A stretch of 64,000 nucleotides of DNA from Cryomorpha sp963836915 (GTDB taxonomy: Bacteria > Bacteroidota > Bacteroidia > Flavobacteriales_D > Cryomorphaceae): contig CAWILH010000002.1 of assembly GCA_963836915.1 (NCBI GenBank), forward strand, positions 744,001 to 808,000, written 5' to 3'. The notes beneath the pieces are model-generated. The model had not been told where the DNA came from. It did no database searches and saw nothing but the letters and a program-made list of their open reading frames with translations. Below are positions 28,459 to 37,742 of the stretch, piece after piece (the stretch's first letter is position 1; each line of letters opens with the position of its first letter). The translations under genes were made by a program, and so were the position numbers.

Positions 28459-28722
28459 TTACAGACACTTATTACTCTGGCTATGATACTCGAAGTATCT
28501 TCCGATAATAAAATCACCAAACCAAGAATTGATTCTTCTGAAATCCCCACGAAATTGAGCTTTCTCCAACCAAGTAAATGTTGAGATCAACTTGGCACGG
28601 GTACTTTTACCGCTTCTTTGATTTCCCGTAAATACAGTAACCTTTTTGATGTCAGTCCAGCCGTCATTTTCACGAAGTCCTTCTTTAATGGCTCCGAAAA
28701 TCTTAATCCTGATCCTGCTCAT
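28459..28722 (-). pseudogene. truncated AAA-family ATPase (N-terminal fragment)
   Basis: An 87-residue minus-strand frame beginning MSRIRIKIFGAIKEGL matches the start of RecF/Rad50-like AAA ATPases common in this phylum (VTVFTGNQ-x-SGKST-x-AKLISTFTWLEKA). The Walker A loop reads GNQRSGKST, with Arg where Gly is usual, and the protein stops soon after, losing Walker B and signature. It is a decayed 5' fragment. Confidence 0.7.
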
Positions 28723-28977
28723 TTGCTTAAGTACTTTTGCAGTACGAAACTGGCAAAAGGAACCATGCAATGGGACTTTAGATTTGGATGTCCATTTCTA
28801 AAGCTTACATCCCATAGAATTAAGTTTTCTAGCCATTTAATATCAGTGCATTTGGGCTCAGATAAATGGACATCCTTTATAGTATTTGTGATTTGGCTGT
28901 GCAACCACCCAATAATTATTTCTTCGATCAAATACCAAACCTTCAACCTTCTGCGTTTCAGCAGAAAATCCAATCTC

Positions 28978-29727
28978 ATGAAGAACCAAACTGCCTTTAC
29001 CGCCTTCTTTTCCTTCTCCTTAATTCTTGGAGTTTCCATCGGGGCTTTCGCCCAAGAATCAGAGACAGAGAAACCTGTGAGCTTCAAGGTTTATTCCAAT
29101 TATGTTTGGGATAAATTGGAAAGCACCTACAGCGATCCCGTATCGGGGCAGACCTTTATTACGCAAAGCAAAACCACCTACGACTTGGGCTACTTCTCCC
29201 CTGCCGTGGCCTTTACCAATAACCGCGGAAACATCCACGAACTTGAATTATCGCGCTTGCAATTTAATGTTTCCGACTTTGAAGTATTCAATCTGGATAC
29301 GGCCAATAGAAGCTTACAACTAGCAGACGGACAGGCTGAAGCAAAATTTAACCTTGCAGTTCGGTACGAATACATCTTGGCCTTGAACATTTTCGATAAT
29401 GAAAGCAAATTTCAAGCTTCTGTTGGTTTCTCGGGCAGTCCCAGCTTGGCTTTCTTGACGCTGAATCCCAAGCAGACCGATCAATTTCCTGTTTCACAAA
29501 CAGCTATTGGCCTTCGTTTGGCAGTAGCTCCGAGAATAAATTATTCTTTGAATGAAAAGTGGTTTCTCGATCTGAATGTTCCGGTCATCGTGGGCGATAT
29601 CAGCACCCGCATCGATAAGAATGAGAACCCCGGCCTTCCGTTGGAAAATCGAAAGAGCACCACCCATGACTTTTCAAACTTCCCGCCCCTATTTCAGGTA
29701 AGGCTCGGAGTGGGGCTGAGAATTTAA
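28978..29727 (+). CDS. secreted or outer-membrane barrel protein, unknown
   Basis: A 249-residue protein with a signal peptide (MKNQTAFTAFF..., cleavage near AFAQ, residue 24) and beta-rich mature part ending in QVRLGVGLRI, consistent with a small outer-membrane barrel. The frame is open 120 codons further upstream but that stretch overlaps the ATPase remnant and lacks a signal peptide, so the ATG at 28978 is used. It is followed by a strong terminator. Family not recognised. Confidence 0.75.
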   Translation: MKNQTAFTAFFSFSLILGVSIGAFAQESETEKPVSFKVYSNYVWDKLESTYSDPVSGQTFITQSKTTYDLGYFSPAVAFTNNRGNIHELELSRLQFNVSDFEVFNLDTANRSLQLADGQAEAKFNLAVRYEYILALNIFDNESKFQASVGFSGSPSLAFLTLNPKQTDQFPVSQTAIGLRLAVAPRINYSLNEKWFLDLNVPVIVGDISTRIDKNENPGLPLENRKSTTHDFSNFPPLFQVRLGVGLRI

Positions 29728-29751
29728 AATTTTGGATCTCCAAACATGATC

Positions 29752-29780
29752 AAAACCGGCTTAAATGCCGGTTTTTTTTT
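29752..29780 (+). terminator. Rho-independent terminator
   Basis: Stem AAAACCGGC / GCCGGTTTT, loop TTAAAT, then a run of T. It lies 24 bases after the barrel gene stop. Confidence 0.9.
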
Positions 29781-30116
29781 GGCACTCGATTCCTTTGATG
29801 GAAGCATGCCTCCACTTTAAACAAAAACCAGAGCAGATTATGATCCTTCAAAGGCGGATAATCAATAAATACTGAGCGCGGCCATTATCCAAAGATCAAG
29901 GATATGTCATAAACCTTTGAAACCAGTTTTTCCATAAATTTCAAACGTCAAGTGGTGCGCAATAAATAGGCGATGCAACCGCAGTTTAATTCGTATAAAC
30001 CGGAGCTCGGTTCCACTTCGGATTCAAAACAACTTTAAATGAATAATTTCACCTTCAATGGGATGAGATCTAAAAAGTTCATTTTGAATATGAAGCGAAA
30101 ATCAAAAATCTCGAAG
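29781..30116. other. 336-bp intergenic region
   Basis: No gene, repeat or clear terminator seen in this stretch between a plus-strand terminator and the 3' end of a minus-strand operon. Confidence 0.4.
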
Positions 30117-30263
30117 TCATGGGATTAAGGCTTCGACTATCGAAAACAATCTGCCGCGCACCATTTCCAGCTTGCCCGGCTTTTCGTAGTCTTGTGCCAA
30201 TGCGCGATTTGCCGAAAGGCCAAGAAACAGTAATAGCAGGGCGATGGTGATTTTTCTCATCAT
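30117..30263 (-). CDS. small secreted protein, 48 residues
   Basis: Short frame starting MMRKITIALLLLFLG with a signal peptide cleaved near ALAQ (residue 24), leaving about 24 mature residues. Its ATG overlaps the stop of the upstream barrel gene (TGATG), as do the other junctions in this operon, which argues that it is translated. It could also be the 5' stub of a truncated gene. Function unknown. Confidence 0.5.
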   Translation of the reverse strand: MMRKITIALLLLFLGLSANRALAQDYEKPGKLEMVRGRLFSIVEALIP

Positions 30264-31411
30264 CAAAATGCTTCTGTAAAACCAAAATAAAGCCCCGAAG
30301 ACTCTGTGCCCATTCCAAAGTCGATGCGCAGGTTCATTCGGGGCTGTACTTCCCAGCGGTAACCGATCCCGAGATTTGGAATCCACTCTTGAATTTCACT
30401 GGCCGATGTAGCTACGCTGCCCGAGCCGATCCACAGCGCCATGCCGTGCTTACCGGGATCGCATAGCGTATTGAGAAACATGGTGCGCCACTCTGAGATA
30501 AAATAGATGCCGGAATTATCGCGGTACTTGCCTTCGATATATCCGCGCAAAGCGCCACCCCCACCAAGCAGGGTCATCTCCGAATAGGGAATATTGCCAT
30601 CTCCAAACCGGCCGTAGAGCTTCAACGCCAGCGTGTTGGCAGGCCGTTGAATTTTGAAATAAGTCCTTAGGTCTACTTCGTAAATACAATAATCATTATC
30701 ACTACTCAGATATTCGCCAAAAAAGGTACTGGTAAGCTTTGCGTACCAGCCCCTGTAGGCATTTACCGTAAGGTCGCGGCTGTCATACCCCAGCGAAAAT
30801 CCCAACCCATTATTAAAATTGTCGGCACCATATCGCAGAAAGAACGGATCTTCTTGCATCAGCTGATTTGGATCATCAATAGCCGTGCGACTGACGGTGC
30901 AATGCGCGCCGAGATAGGTGTTTGGGAGAATTCGCACCCGCACTTGGGGAGAGATGTAAAGCGTTCTTTCGTGGTAGCGCGACGTGGTATCGCTCTGCGG
31001 AATCTGATTTGATGTGGCAAAGCCTACCCCGAAATAATCATTATCGGCATCGGAATATTTGGCCACTATATTGACTCTCAGTTTGTCTTGCTTCCAAAAG
31101 GTGACCAGCCTGCCATTTACCCCAATATTTCCCTTAGTGCTGATGAAGGCCGTGAGTGGAACAGACGAACGCTGAATCAGGCTGTCCGAAATCTTGGTCT
31201 TGAAAGTATAGAGAAATCCGCCAGCTATGAGCAATCCTGTTTCTGGGGTATATCCTGGCCCCGCCAAAGGACTGAGATAGGGCTTTCCTTTGGCGATGAT
31301 GGCTTCTTTCTTGGCGGTACGCTTGACCATAAATTCCTTTAGCCCGCCGCTTTGCGCAAATACCGCGGGAAGGCTTAGCCAAAAGAGTATCAAGAGCGCG
31401 AAAAACTTCAT
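30263..31411 (-). CDS. BamA/Omp85-like surface antigen barrel protein
   Basis: A 382-residue outer-membrane protein with a signal peptide ending AVFAQ (residue 19). The barrel region includes the GGGGALRGYIEGKYRD stretch, which resembles the RGY loop of Omp85 (bacterial surface antigen) barrels, and ends in LYFGFTEAF. No POTRA domain is present, so it is a short barrel-only member. Overlaps both neighbours by one base (TGATG), so it is part of a coupled operon. Confidence 0.8.
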   Translation of the reverse strand: MKFFALLILFWLSLPAVFAQSGGLKEFMVKRTAKKEAIIAKGKPYLSPLAGPGYTPETGLLIAGGFLYTFKTKISDSLIQRSSVPLTAFISTKGNIGVNGRLVTFWKQDKLRVNIVAKYSDADNDYFGVGFATSNQIPQSDTTSRYHERTLYISPQVRVRILPNTYLGAHCTVSRTAIDDPNQLMQEDPFFLRYGADNFNNGLGFSLGYDSRDLTVNAYRGWYAKLTSTFFGEYLSSDNDYCIYEVDLRTYFKIQRPANTLALKLYGRFGDGNIPYSEMTLLGGGGALRGYIEGKYRDNSGIYFISEWRTMFLNTLCDPGKHGMALWIGSGSVATSASEIQEWIPNLGIGYRWEVQPRMNLRIDFGMGTESSGLYFGFTEAF

Positions 31412-32466
31412 CAGCGATATTCAGTTTTATAGATTCCAAACCGATAATTTACCGAAAGGAGCAGTTGCAATCTGCCACCACCTACCCCATACTCGGCGCG
31501 GTACCACCATCTTTTACCATAGTTATATTGCACCCCCAGCTGAATTGACCAGGGATTGAGCGCTTCTTTGTTAAACTGATAATTGATGGCCAGATCGCCC
31601 GTGTTTCTCCCCTCCTGCCAGTCTACAACTCCTTCTACAAGCCTATCTACCACGAGCCGCTGCGGCAGCGACAGTTCATCATACCAATTATTGGCCGCCG
31701 AGCCGATTTGATCTTTGAGTTCTTGAAGCTTTTGGGGATCAATCTCTCCAAAAATATCGCTCACGGGCAAGGTGCCTTCCGAGAAGCGATCTACAAATTG
31801 ATTTTGCAGGCCAACGCTAAAATTCAAACTGTGATTGCGCTGCTTCAGTTTTATCGACCGGCCTATGCGGAGCGAGATTACGCGGCCGTATACCAATCTC
31901 TTTAAGGAGCTTACATCAGACCAGGAAAGGTTAATATTGGCAGCGCCGAAATAATCGCCGCGTCCATAAGCCACTACGATTCCACCGCCGTAGGTATTCA
32001 CCACGGGGTTTGCGATTACGGTAAAGTCTATCGGAAAGGTAATCGGGATTGTACTTTCGCCTTGGGCAAATGCGTATATCCCGTATACATTCAGGAAAGG
32101 GAGAACCCAAGCATCTGCCCGAAAATTGGCAACATTCGCTCTGTTTTCGATGGTGCCAAACTCCACAAAATCTATATCGGCGTAAGGCAGTCCGCCGAGC
32201 GAAACGCGCAGATCGGTAAGATTGAGCTTGGTGACTTGGTGCACATAATTGGCCATGATGCCAAAGGGCAGCGGGAGCTCATTGCCCATCTTTTGAACCT
32301 TTTCGCCAAGAGCTGGCAGCACATACAGGTAGGGAGCATTTCGAATACTATCGCGGTCGGCAGTGTCCTTAATATGGCCAGGAGCTTGCGCAAAAACGGT
32401 AGATCCGTAAAGCAGTATAAATCCAAGGATAAAAAGCGCCCAGCGTACCATGCATCCTATGATCAA
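31411..32466 (-). CDS. outer-membrane beta-barrel protein, unknown
   Basis: A 351-residue protein with a signal peptide (hydrophobic core at about 8-22, cleavage near VFAQ) and strands alternating to a C-terminus RYRFGIYKTEYR-like ending (VNYRFGIYKTEYR). No family name is certain. Its stop overlaps the next ATG and it starts 54 bases after the transporter-like barrel, so the four genes probably form one transcript dedicated to an outer-membrane function. Confidence 0.72.
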   Translation of the reverse strand: MIIGCMVRWALFILGFILLYGSTVFAQAPGHIKDTADRDSIRNAPYLYVLPALGEKVQKMGNELPLPFGIMANYVHQVTKLNLTDLRVSLGGLPYADIDFVEFGTIENRANVANFRADAWVLPFLNVYGIYAFAQGESTIPITFPIDFTVIANPVVNTYGGGIVVAYGRGDYFGAANINLSWSDVSSLKRLVYGRVISLRIGRSIKLKQRNHSLNFSVGLQNQFVDRFSEGTLPVSDIFGEIDPQKLQELKDQIGSAANNWYDELSLPQRLVVDRLVEGVVDWQEGRNTGDLAINYQFNKEALNPWSIQLGVQYNYGKRWWYRAEYGVGGGRLQLLLSVNYRFGIYKTEYR

Positions 32467-32520
32467 ACAGAATTTGGCAAAGTGGATGCACCGAAGAGCT
32501 CAGATAAAGCCATGCCCCGT

Positions 32521-33325
32521 TTATTTAGGAAATAGGAATATCACAAGGGCACGCCAGCCAAACTGCGCCGTTGTGGCACCGGAATATTGGATGCGCGGCC
32601 CAAATCCCAGCTGTACCTTTTGAGAGCCCATGGATGTAACCCCCGTAATAAGCCCGCTAACGTAGGCAGTGGTGCGCTCGCTATTCCAATCTTGGGTGAT
32701 CTCCGTGTTTACGCCTAGCCCAGCGCCGCTCTTCCAATTATAGTTAATGAAGGGCTGCACGAAGAGTTGGCTTACATCGGCGCGGTCTTCTTCGCCGGCC
32801 ACCGACCAGATCTGATTTACGAGTCCTCCGATCGTCCACCCGTTAAACTGCTTGAGAGCCACTGCGGTAGGGCCTAATCCAAATTTTTCGGTTGACAGAA
32901 GTTGATCCGTTCCCGTTGGAACCAAGAACACGGCCAACTCCCCACGTAAAGCTGCTATTGGCGGGAGATATGAAGCCGCTGATTACGGCATCGCCCAATC
33001 CAGATTGGGTACTCCCTTCGCCTGTGATGTTGTACTGCGATACCACCGGGAATATAGCCCGTGTGATGAGTGTAATATTCTCATTCAAGGTAATGGGCAC
33101 TACAGGCTGGACATTGAGCACATTCCGGGTTCCATTCAGGTCGCCTATTCCATAGTCGGTATTGTTTTGAAAAGGCACAGAGATCAAAGAAGCTATTGGA
33201 TTGGCCAGCTTTTTGGCCAGCTCAGCGGCTTCATTGGCATCGGGTGCGGGAGTAACTTCCTGAGCCGTAGCAGTTGAAATAGAAGCCAAGATAAAGACGG
33301 CTATTCCTATCTTTTTAATATTCAT
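32521..33325 (-). CDS. transporter-like outer-membrane barrel (frameshifted)
   Basis: Signal peptide ending TATAQ (residue 22), then the family opening LAKKLANPIASLISVPFQNN and LITRAIFPVVSQ, typical of a porin-like group often annotated as transporter or neuromedin U. Near 32930 the frame shifts: after SSFTWGVG the homologous continuation (VFLVPTGTDQLLSTEKFG) is in another frame, up to the C-terminal FGWRALVIFLFPK. The net change is one extra or two missing bases in GGCCGTG. First gene of the operon. Confidence 0.75.
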
Positions 33326-33849
33326 TACGTTGGTTTTCAGCGGTGGTCAAAGCTTTCGCAAAATGACAGAAATTCCAAATCAGGAGAAATTCTTAGTCTT
33401 GCTTTACACATTCCAAATCTAATAAAATGTCTTTAATTCCAATAGCTTTTAAGGTTGGTTTTGTAGCTATTTACGATATTATTCCATCAAGAAATAGAAC
33501 AGAACCGAAATACGGAAGAGATAGGAGATGTCATGCTTCCGGGCGGTCTCTACCCAGCCCTTCTCCTTCCCCTCGGTTATGATGTCGATCTTCTCTTGGG
33601 TACTTTTCCTTTTCTTGTTTTTCATTGGTTCCTTGAGTTCAGCTTCTAAATTAAGGTTTTCTAACTTTAATCTATGTCCATTCTTTTAGGGGGCTGGTGA
33701 GCTGTAACCCCACGAGTTAACTTCTTTTTTCGAATTTCTATTCTACCAATATGAATGTGTCAAATTATTTGTGATATTCTTTCCATTCTGTGTTGAAAGA
33801 TAACAGTTAGTCTAAATTCAAATTAGTATATTCGTTAAAAATCAGTTTT
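33326..33849. other. 524-bp intergenic region with transposase remnant
   Basis: Contains the minus-strand transposase fragment at 33479-33625 and otherwise nothing recognisable. It separates a minus-strand operon from a plus-strand lipoprotein pair of lower GC, so it may mark an insertion boundary. Confidence 0.45.
33479..33625 (-). pseudogene. IS transposase N-terminal remnant (IS3 orfA-like HTH)
   Basis: A 48-residue frame starting MKNKKRKSTQEKIDII, continuing EGKEKGWVETARKHDIS, resembles the helix-turn-helix N-terminus of IS3-type OrfA proteins. It then loses the expected YYxWK motif and stops. No second ORF or terminal repeats were found. Confidence 0.6.
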
Positions 33850-34427
33850 ATGAAAATCCAGATTCTTATAATCGCTATGTGCTGCATTTTTTGTAGTTGT
33901 CAAAAAAATAGCGATAACCTGCCACAAACCGAGCTTCGCGTTCAAGAAAAAAGTTCTGATTTACTTGGGTTGATAGCATCGAAACTTAAGCCTAAGCTGA
34001 AAGTCAAAGCCTACTTGCACAGACCTATCCCACGACGTCCACGCGACCAAAAAGTTTGTGATTGCTTCCAGTGTTTTGGAATATGCGATATCTCTATAGG
34101 TATCGGCTTTTCAAGCTTCCTTAGTCTTGTCGATTCAGACACTTTATTTACGGGAGCAGAGTTGCCTATAATTATAGGAAAAACGAAAATGGTTCTTTAA
34201 CAATACTTATTTCCGATCATGTCGACTGGGATGAAAGTGAATTTAGAATTGATAATCCAATGTTATTTACTAAATCAGGATTTCCTAATTTGAAAGTGGA
34301 TACTTTGTCAATTGATACTGGGATCTACACTTTTGTTCGTAGTGTTGGTGCCATAGAAATAGAAGGAGGTAACATTTTTAATTGTATTGGTTATGTTGAT
34401 GTGAACGGAAATATTGTGGAATTATGA
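33850..34427 (+). CDS. small lipoprotein, unknown (frameshifted)
   Basis: Lipobox FCSC (Cys17) after a hydrophobic signal (MKIQILIIAMCCIFC). The middle is Cys-rich (VCDCFQCFGICD). The frame stops at 34200, but adding one A to the five-A run at 34179-34183 continues it as GKNENGSLTILISDHVDWDE to a stop at 34427. That stop overlaps the next gene's ATG (ATGA), which strongly supports the repaired frame. Family unknown; AT-richer than its surroundings. Confidence 0.65.
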
Positions 34428-35089
34428 ATAACGATCGTTCATCAATTAAAGATTTGAGAAATAAGCAAAAAGAAGATAAATTTTTTTGTATAAAGCGCTT
34501 TTTTCACACCTATCTAATTATGGTAGTATGTATTGTATTTTCTTCATGTACTTTGATCGCGAAAGCCTTTTTTGGAGTCAAGGAAGCTACGCCAATAAGT
34601 AGTAAAATGGTTCTCGAATCAGCCGAGAAATATCGAATTGATGCGACAAATGTTTTCGGGTTAACTTACAGCGCTTATATTGACAGACTTTTTAAAAATG
34701 GAGAAAGCCACGTGCATGTAGAAATTTTTGATCAAAAGGGGAACGTCATTGTGCCAAATGATACGATGATCGAAAAATGTAGTGGTCGAATAGCCGACTA
34801 TTTAGAACATATTGGTGATACAAAATTTTATTATTCTTCTGATACGCTCAGAATAGATCAATACCTTATAGGCCTTACCGATGTCGAAGGAGCTATTTTT
34901 CCATTAGCAAATATACCAGTGGCCGACTATACTGCGGTGGTAAACTGGGCATCTCATGTTGGGAAGTTAAACGATCCGGTGATCTCTTGGAAAAAAATTC
35001 TTGAGAATAAAAGAGATTTAAGTATTACCATACTGTATGTTAATCTCGATCAGCGCGATTTCTGGGGAAAAACACCACTTACAGATTAG
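34424..35089 (+). CDS. membrane-anchored or lipoprotein-like protein, unknown
   Basis: A 221-residue protein with a charged N-terminus, one hydrophobic segment at about 30-44 ending in SSC, so a lipoprotein start at an internal Met (residue 33) is possible. No recognised domain. Low GC and codon use differ from neighbouring barrel genes, and it is coupled to the preceding lipoprotein by a four-base overlap. The pair looks like accessory DNA. Confidence 0.65.
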   Translation: MNNDRSSIKDLRNKQKEDKFFCIKRFFHTYLIMVVCIVFSSCTLIAKAFFGVKEATPISSKMVLESAEKYRIDATNVFGLTYSAYIDRLFKNGESHVHVEIFDQKGNVIVPNDTMIEKCSGRIADYLEHIGDTKFYYSSDTLRIDQYLIGLTDVEGAIFPLANIPVADYTAVVNWASHVGKLNDPVISWKKILENKRDLSITILYVNLDQRDFWGKTPLTD

Positions 35090-35289
35090 CGAATTTTTTT
35101 CTTCTGTTCGCCGGCATCAGTAACATCTATTAATGACATTGATAGAATAAGGTTCCTGGTGATCTTAGAGTGCTGCCCCCCATTAGATTTTGTTTCGAGC
35201 GAACATAATCACATTCAGAGTCAATTATTGCAGCAATCTCAGTGAAGCTGAGAACCACAAAACCAACCCCATAAAGTACAGCAGCGCCC

Positions 35290-36006
35290 CTACCCGACCT
35301 TGATGCCAAATAGATGGCCTACCAGTGCGCTCAGCCCCATGGCCACGGTACCCCAAAAAACAATACGGGCTATGGCATTGGTGATATTTGAGCCACCCGT
35401 TTTGGCAGCGACCACGCCTAGCAGAATCAAAAAAGAAAGGGCAAAGCCATAAAGGGAATACTCCAGGATTTCTAGCGGAAGCAAGAAGGTAACCAGCAGC
35501 GGTAGCGCGCCGCCTAGCGTGAAGGCAGCGCCAGAAGCAAAGGCGGCCTGCGTTGGCTTGGCCTGGCTCATCTCATTGATTCCCAATTCGTCGCGCACGT
35601 GGGCGCCCAGTGCGTCGTGATCGGTGAGCTCTTGGGCTACCTGCATGGCAGTGGCTTTCTGCAGCCCGCGCTTTTCGTAAATCTCTGCAAGTCGGAGCAG
35701 TTCTAAGTCAGGGGTATCGATGAGCTCTTGCCTTTCGCGCTCTATATCGGCCTTCTCAATATCCGTTTGCGAACTTACCGATACGTATTCGCCGGCAGCC
35801 ATAGAGAGCGCTCCGGCCACCAGCCCTGCAAGGGTGGCCAGCATTACTGGCTCCCTAGTGCCGCTGGCCGCCGCCACTCCAATAGCGATGCTCGATGTAG
35901 AAAGTATCCCATCATTTGCGCCAAGCACCATAGCCCTAAGCCAATTGCTCTTATGGATATAATGCGTTTCCAGATGTCGCTCCAGCTCTTCGGATGGTTG
36001 GATCAT
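35290..36006 (-). CDS. VIT1/CCC1 family Fe2+/Mn2+ transporter
   Basis: A 238-residue inner-membrane protein with five helices. The first two carry the family signature (LRAMVLGANDGILSTSSI and AGALSMAAGEYVSVSSQ), a soluble E-rich region at about 80-140 (DIEKADIERERQEL) that binds metal in plant VIT1, and three C-terminal helices. It would export Fe or Mn from the cytoplasm. It stands alone, with TAATTTTC, a 7-of-8 match to the -7 element, shortly upstream. Confidence 0.93.
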   Translation of the reverse strand: MIQPSEELERHLETHYIHKSNWLRAMVLGANDGILSTSSIAIGVAAASGTREPVMLATLAGLVAGALSMAAGEYVSVSSQTDIEKADIERERQELIDTPDLELLRLAEIYEKRGLQKATAMQVAQELTDHDALGAHVRDELGINEMSQAKPTQAAFASGAAFTLGGALPLLVTFLLPLEILEYSLYGFALSFLILLGVVAAKTGGSNITNAIARIVFWGTVAMGLSALVGHLFGIKVG

Positions 36007-36073
36007 AATACGAATCTCATTTATGCGTGAAAATTAGGGATAGTAATCCAATTTTAACACTTCAAATACAAGT

Positions 36074-36120
36074 AAAAAATGCCTTGACCATCTTCCCAAA
36101 AAGGGAAAATAATCAAGGCA
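36074..36120 (-). terminator. Rho-independent terminator after sulfatase
   Basis: On the minus strand an arm TGCCTTGA pairs with TCAAGGCA, with an inner arm ATTTTCCC pairing GGGAAGAT, followed by TTTTTT. It lies 43 bases after the sulfatase stop. Confidence 0.85.
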
Positions 36121-36162
36121 ATAAATCTAGTCAAACCAAGAAAACCTTCGGTGAACTAATTC

Positions 36163-37725
36163 CTACTGCCGGGTACCGGCCTGTAAAATTTTATCAATGG
36201 CTTTATTGATATCGAGCGAAGCGGCTTCCTGCCGGGGTGGGAAATCTTTGAAGGTTACCAAATGCTCGTTCAATATGCCAATGGCAGGCTGCATAACCCA
36301 TGACTTATGCATCACGAAATGAAACCCGGTAATGTCATCATAACTCTCAAAGGGATCTTTGCGCAAGTTGAAAAGCATAGGCATCCCATGGGAGACCATA
36401 TCATCAAAATACCGCTCTTTGGTGGCAAAATGCATTTTCCACGGCCCTACACGCATTGCCGTAAGGCTGGTTTCATAGTAATAGAAGAAATAATTGCGCG
36501 CCGACTCTTCGGCCTTACCTGTCCAATAGTCGAGATTGTTAAATCCGTCGATATAGACTTTGAAGGTAGTGCCACCTACTTTCTTGCCTTTCTTCAATTC
36601 TTCCTTAATGTTTGGGTTACCAACTGCCGCCATGAGTGTGGGCAGCACATCTTCGTGTGCTGAGATACCATTGCGTAAGAGCCCGGCAGGAATCTGCTCA
36701 GGCCAGCGCACCAAGAAGGGTGAGCGAAGCCCCCCTTCCCAAGTGGTCATCTTTTCACCCCTAAACATGGTTACACCGGCATCGGGAAAGGTGCTTTGCT
36801 CGGGACCATTATCGGTAGTGTAGATCACAATGGTATTTTCGTCAAGACCAAGCTCTTTGAGATAGTCAAGTAGCTCACCCACCTGGCCGTCATGCTCAAT
36901 AAGGGCGTGGCCAAACTTATCCATATCGGTTGAAATATTGGTGGCGAGATTCTTCGATTCTTCCTTCAGGTGGGTGTAGACGTGCATCCTGCTGGTAGCG
37001 TGCCAAATGAAAAAGGGCTTGTCGGCATCTTTGGCACGTTTCATAAAATCCTTCGATTTGGCTACAAGCTCTTCATCAAAGGTTTTCATGCGTTCAGACG
37101 TCAACTGGCCGATATCTTTCAGCCGCTGCTTACCTACTTTTCCAAAACGTGGGTCTACGGTAGCATCATCACTGGTAGAAGCAAATGACTCAATGATCCC
37201 GCGTGGGCCGTACTTATTAGCAAATTCTTCTGATTTTGGGTAGTCGGCCTGCTCGGGCTCTTCCGATACATTCAGGTGGTAGAGATTTCCGTAGAATTCA
37301 TCAAAACCATGTACCGTGGGCAGATGCTCATTTCTATCGCCAAGGTGATTCTTGCCAAACTGACCGGTCATATATCCCATTGGTTTTAGCAATTCGGCCA
37401 GTGTAGGATCTTCCTTCTTAAGTCCGAGTGGATTACCGGGCTGCCCGACCGTGGTAAGCCCGGTGCGCACAGGTTTCTGGCCAGTGATGAAGGCCGCTCT
37501 TCCGGCGGTGCAGCTAGGCTGTGAATAATGATCTGTAAAAAGGGCGCCTTCATCGGCTATTCGGTCTATATTTGGAGTGGGATATTGCATTCCCAAGCTA
37601 TAGCAGCTCAGCGAATTAGGAGCCACATCATCAACCATGATCACAAGGATATTTGGCTTGTCTTGCGCTATAAGACTTGCGCAGGCCAGCATGAGTGCCG
37701 AAAGGGTGGATAAAGATTTTTTCAT
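36163..37725 (-). CDS. arylsulfatase-family sulfatase (type I)
   Basis: Secreted or periplasmic sulfatase of 520 residues with a signal peptide ending SLIAQ (residue 21). Metal ligands D32 and D33 (MVDDV) and the formylglycine motif C72-T-A-G-R76 are visible; the motif has Ala in place of the usual Pro, a tolerated variant. Later GQFGKNHLGDR, TTDNGPEQ and TTWEGGLRSPF are standard sulfatase blocks. A maturase gene is not in the window. The substrate (sulfated polysaccharide or other ester) cannot be inferred. Confidence 0.94.
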   Translation of the reverse strand: MKKSLSTLSALMLACASLIAQDKPNILVIMVDDVAPNSLSCYSLGMQYPTPNIDRIADEGALFTDHYSQPSCTAGRAAFITGQKPVRTGLTTVGQPGNPLGLKKEDPTLAELLKPMGYMTGQFGKNHLGDRNEHLPTVHGFDEFYGNLYHLNVSEEPEQADYPKSEEFANKYGPRGIIESFASTSDDATVDPRFGKVGKQRLKDIGQLTSERMKTFDEELVAKSKDFMKRAKDADKPFFIWHATSRMHVYTHLKEESKNLATNISTDMDKFGHALIEHDGQVGELLDYLKELGLDENTIVIYTTDNGPEQSTFPDAGVTMFRGEKMTTWEGGLRSPFLVRWPEQIPAGLLRNGISAHEDVLPTLMAAVGNPNIKEELKKGKKVGGTTFKVYIDGFNNLDYWTGKAEESARNYFFYYYETSLTAMRVGPWKMHFATKERYFDDMVSHGMPMLFNLRKDPFESYDDITGFHFVMHKSWVMQPAIGILNEHLVTFKDFPPRQEAASLDINKAIDKILQAGTRQ

Positions 37726-37742
37726 AACGTTTTTTTTTGTTT

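Noticed and set aside
28618..28977. N-terminal extension of the barrel gene starting at 28978
   Set aside because: It overlaps the antisense ATPase remnant and lacks a signal peptide; the ATG at 28978 starts a typical one.
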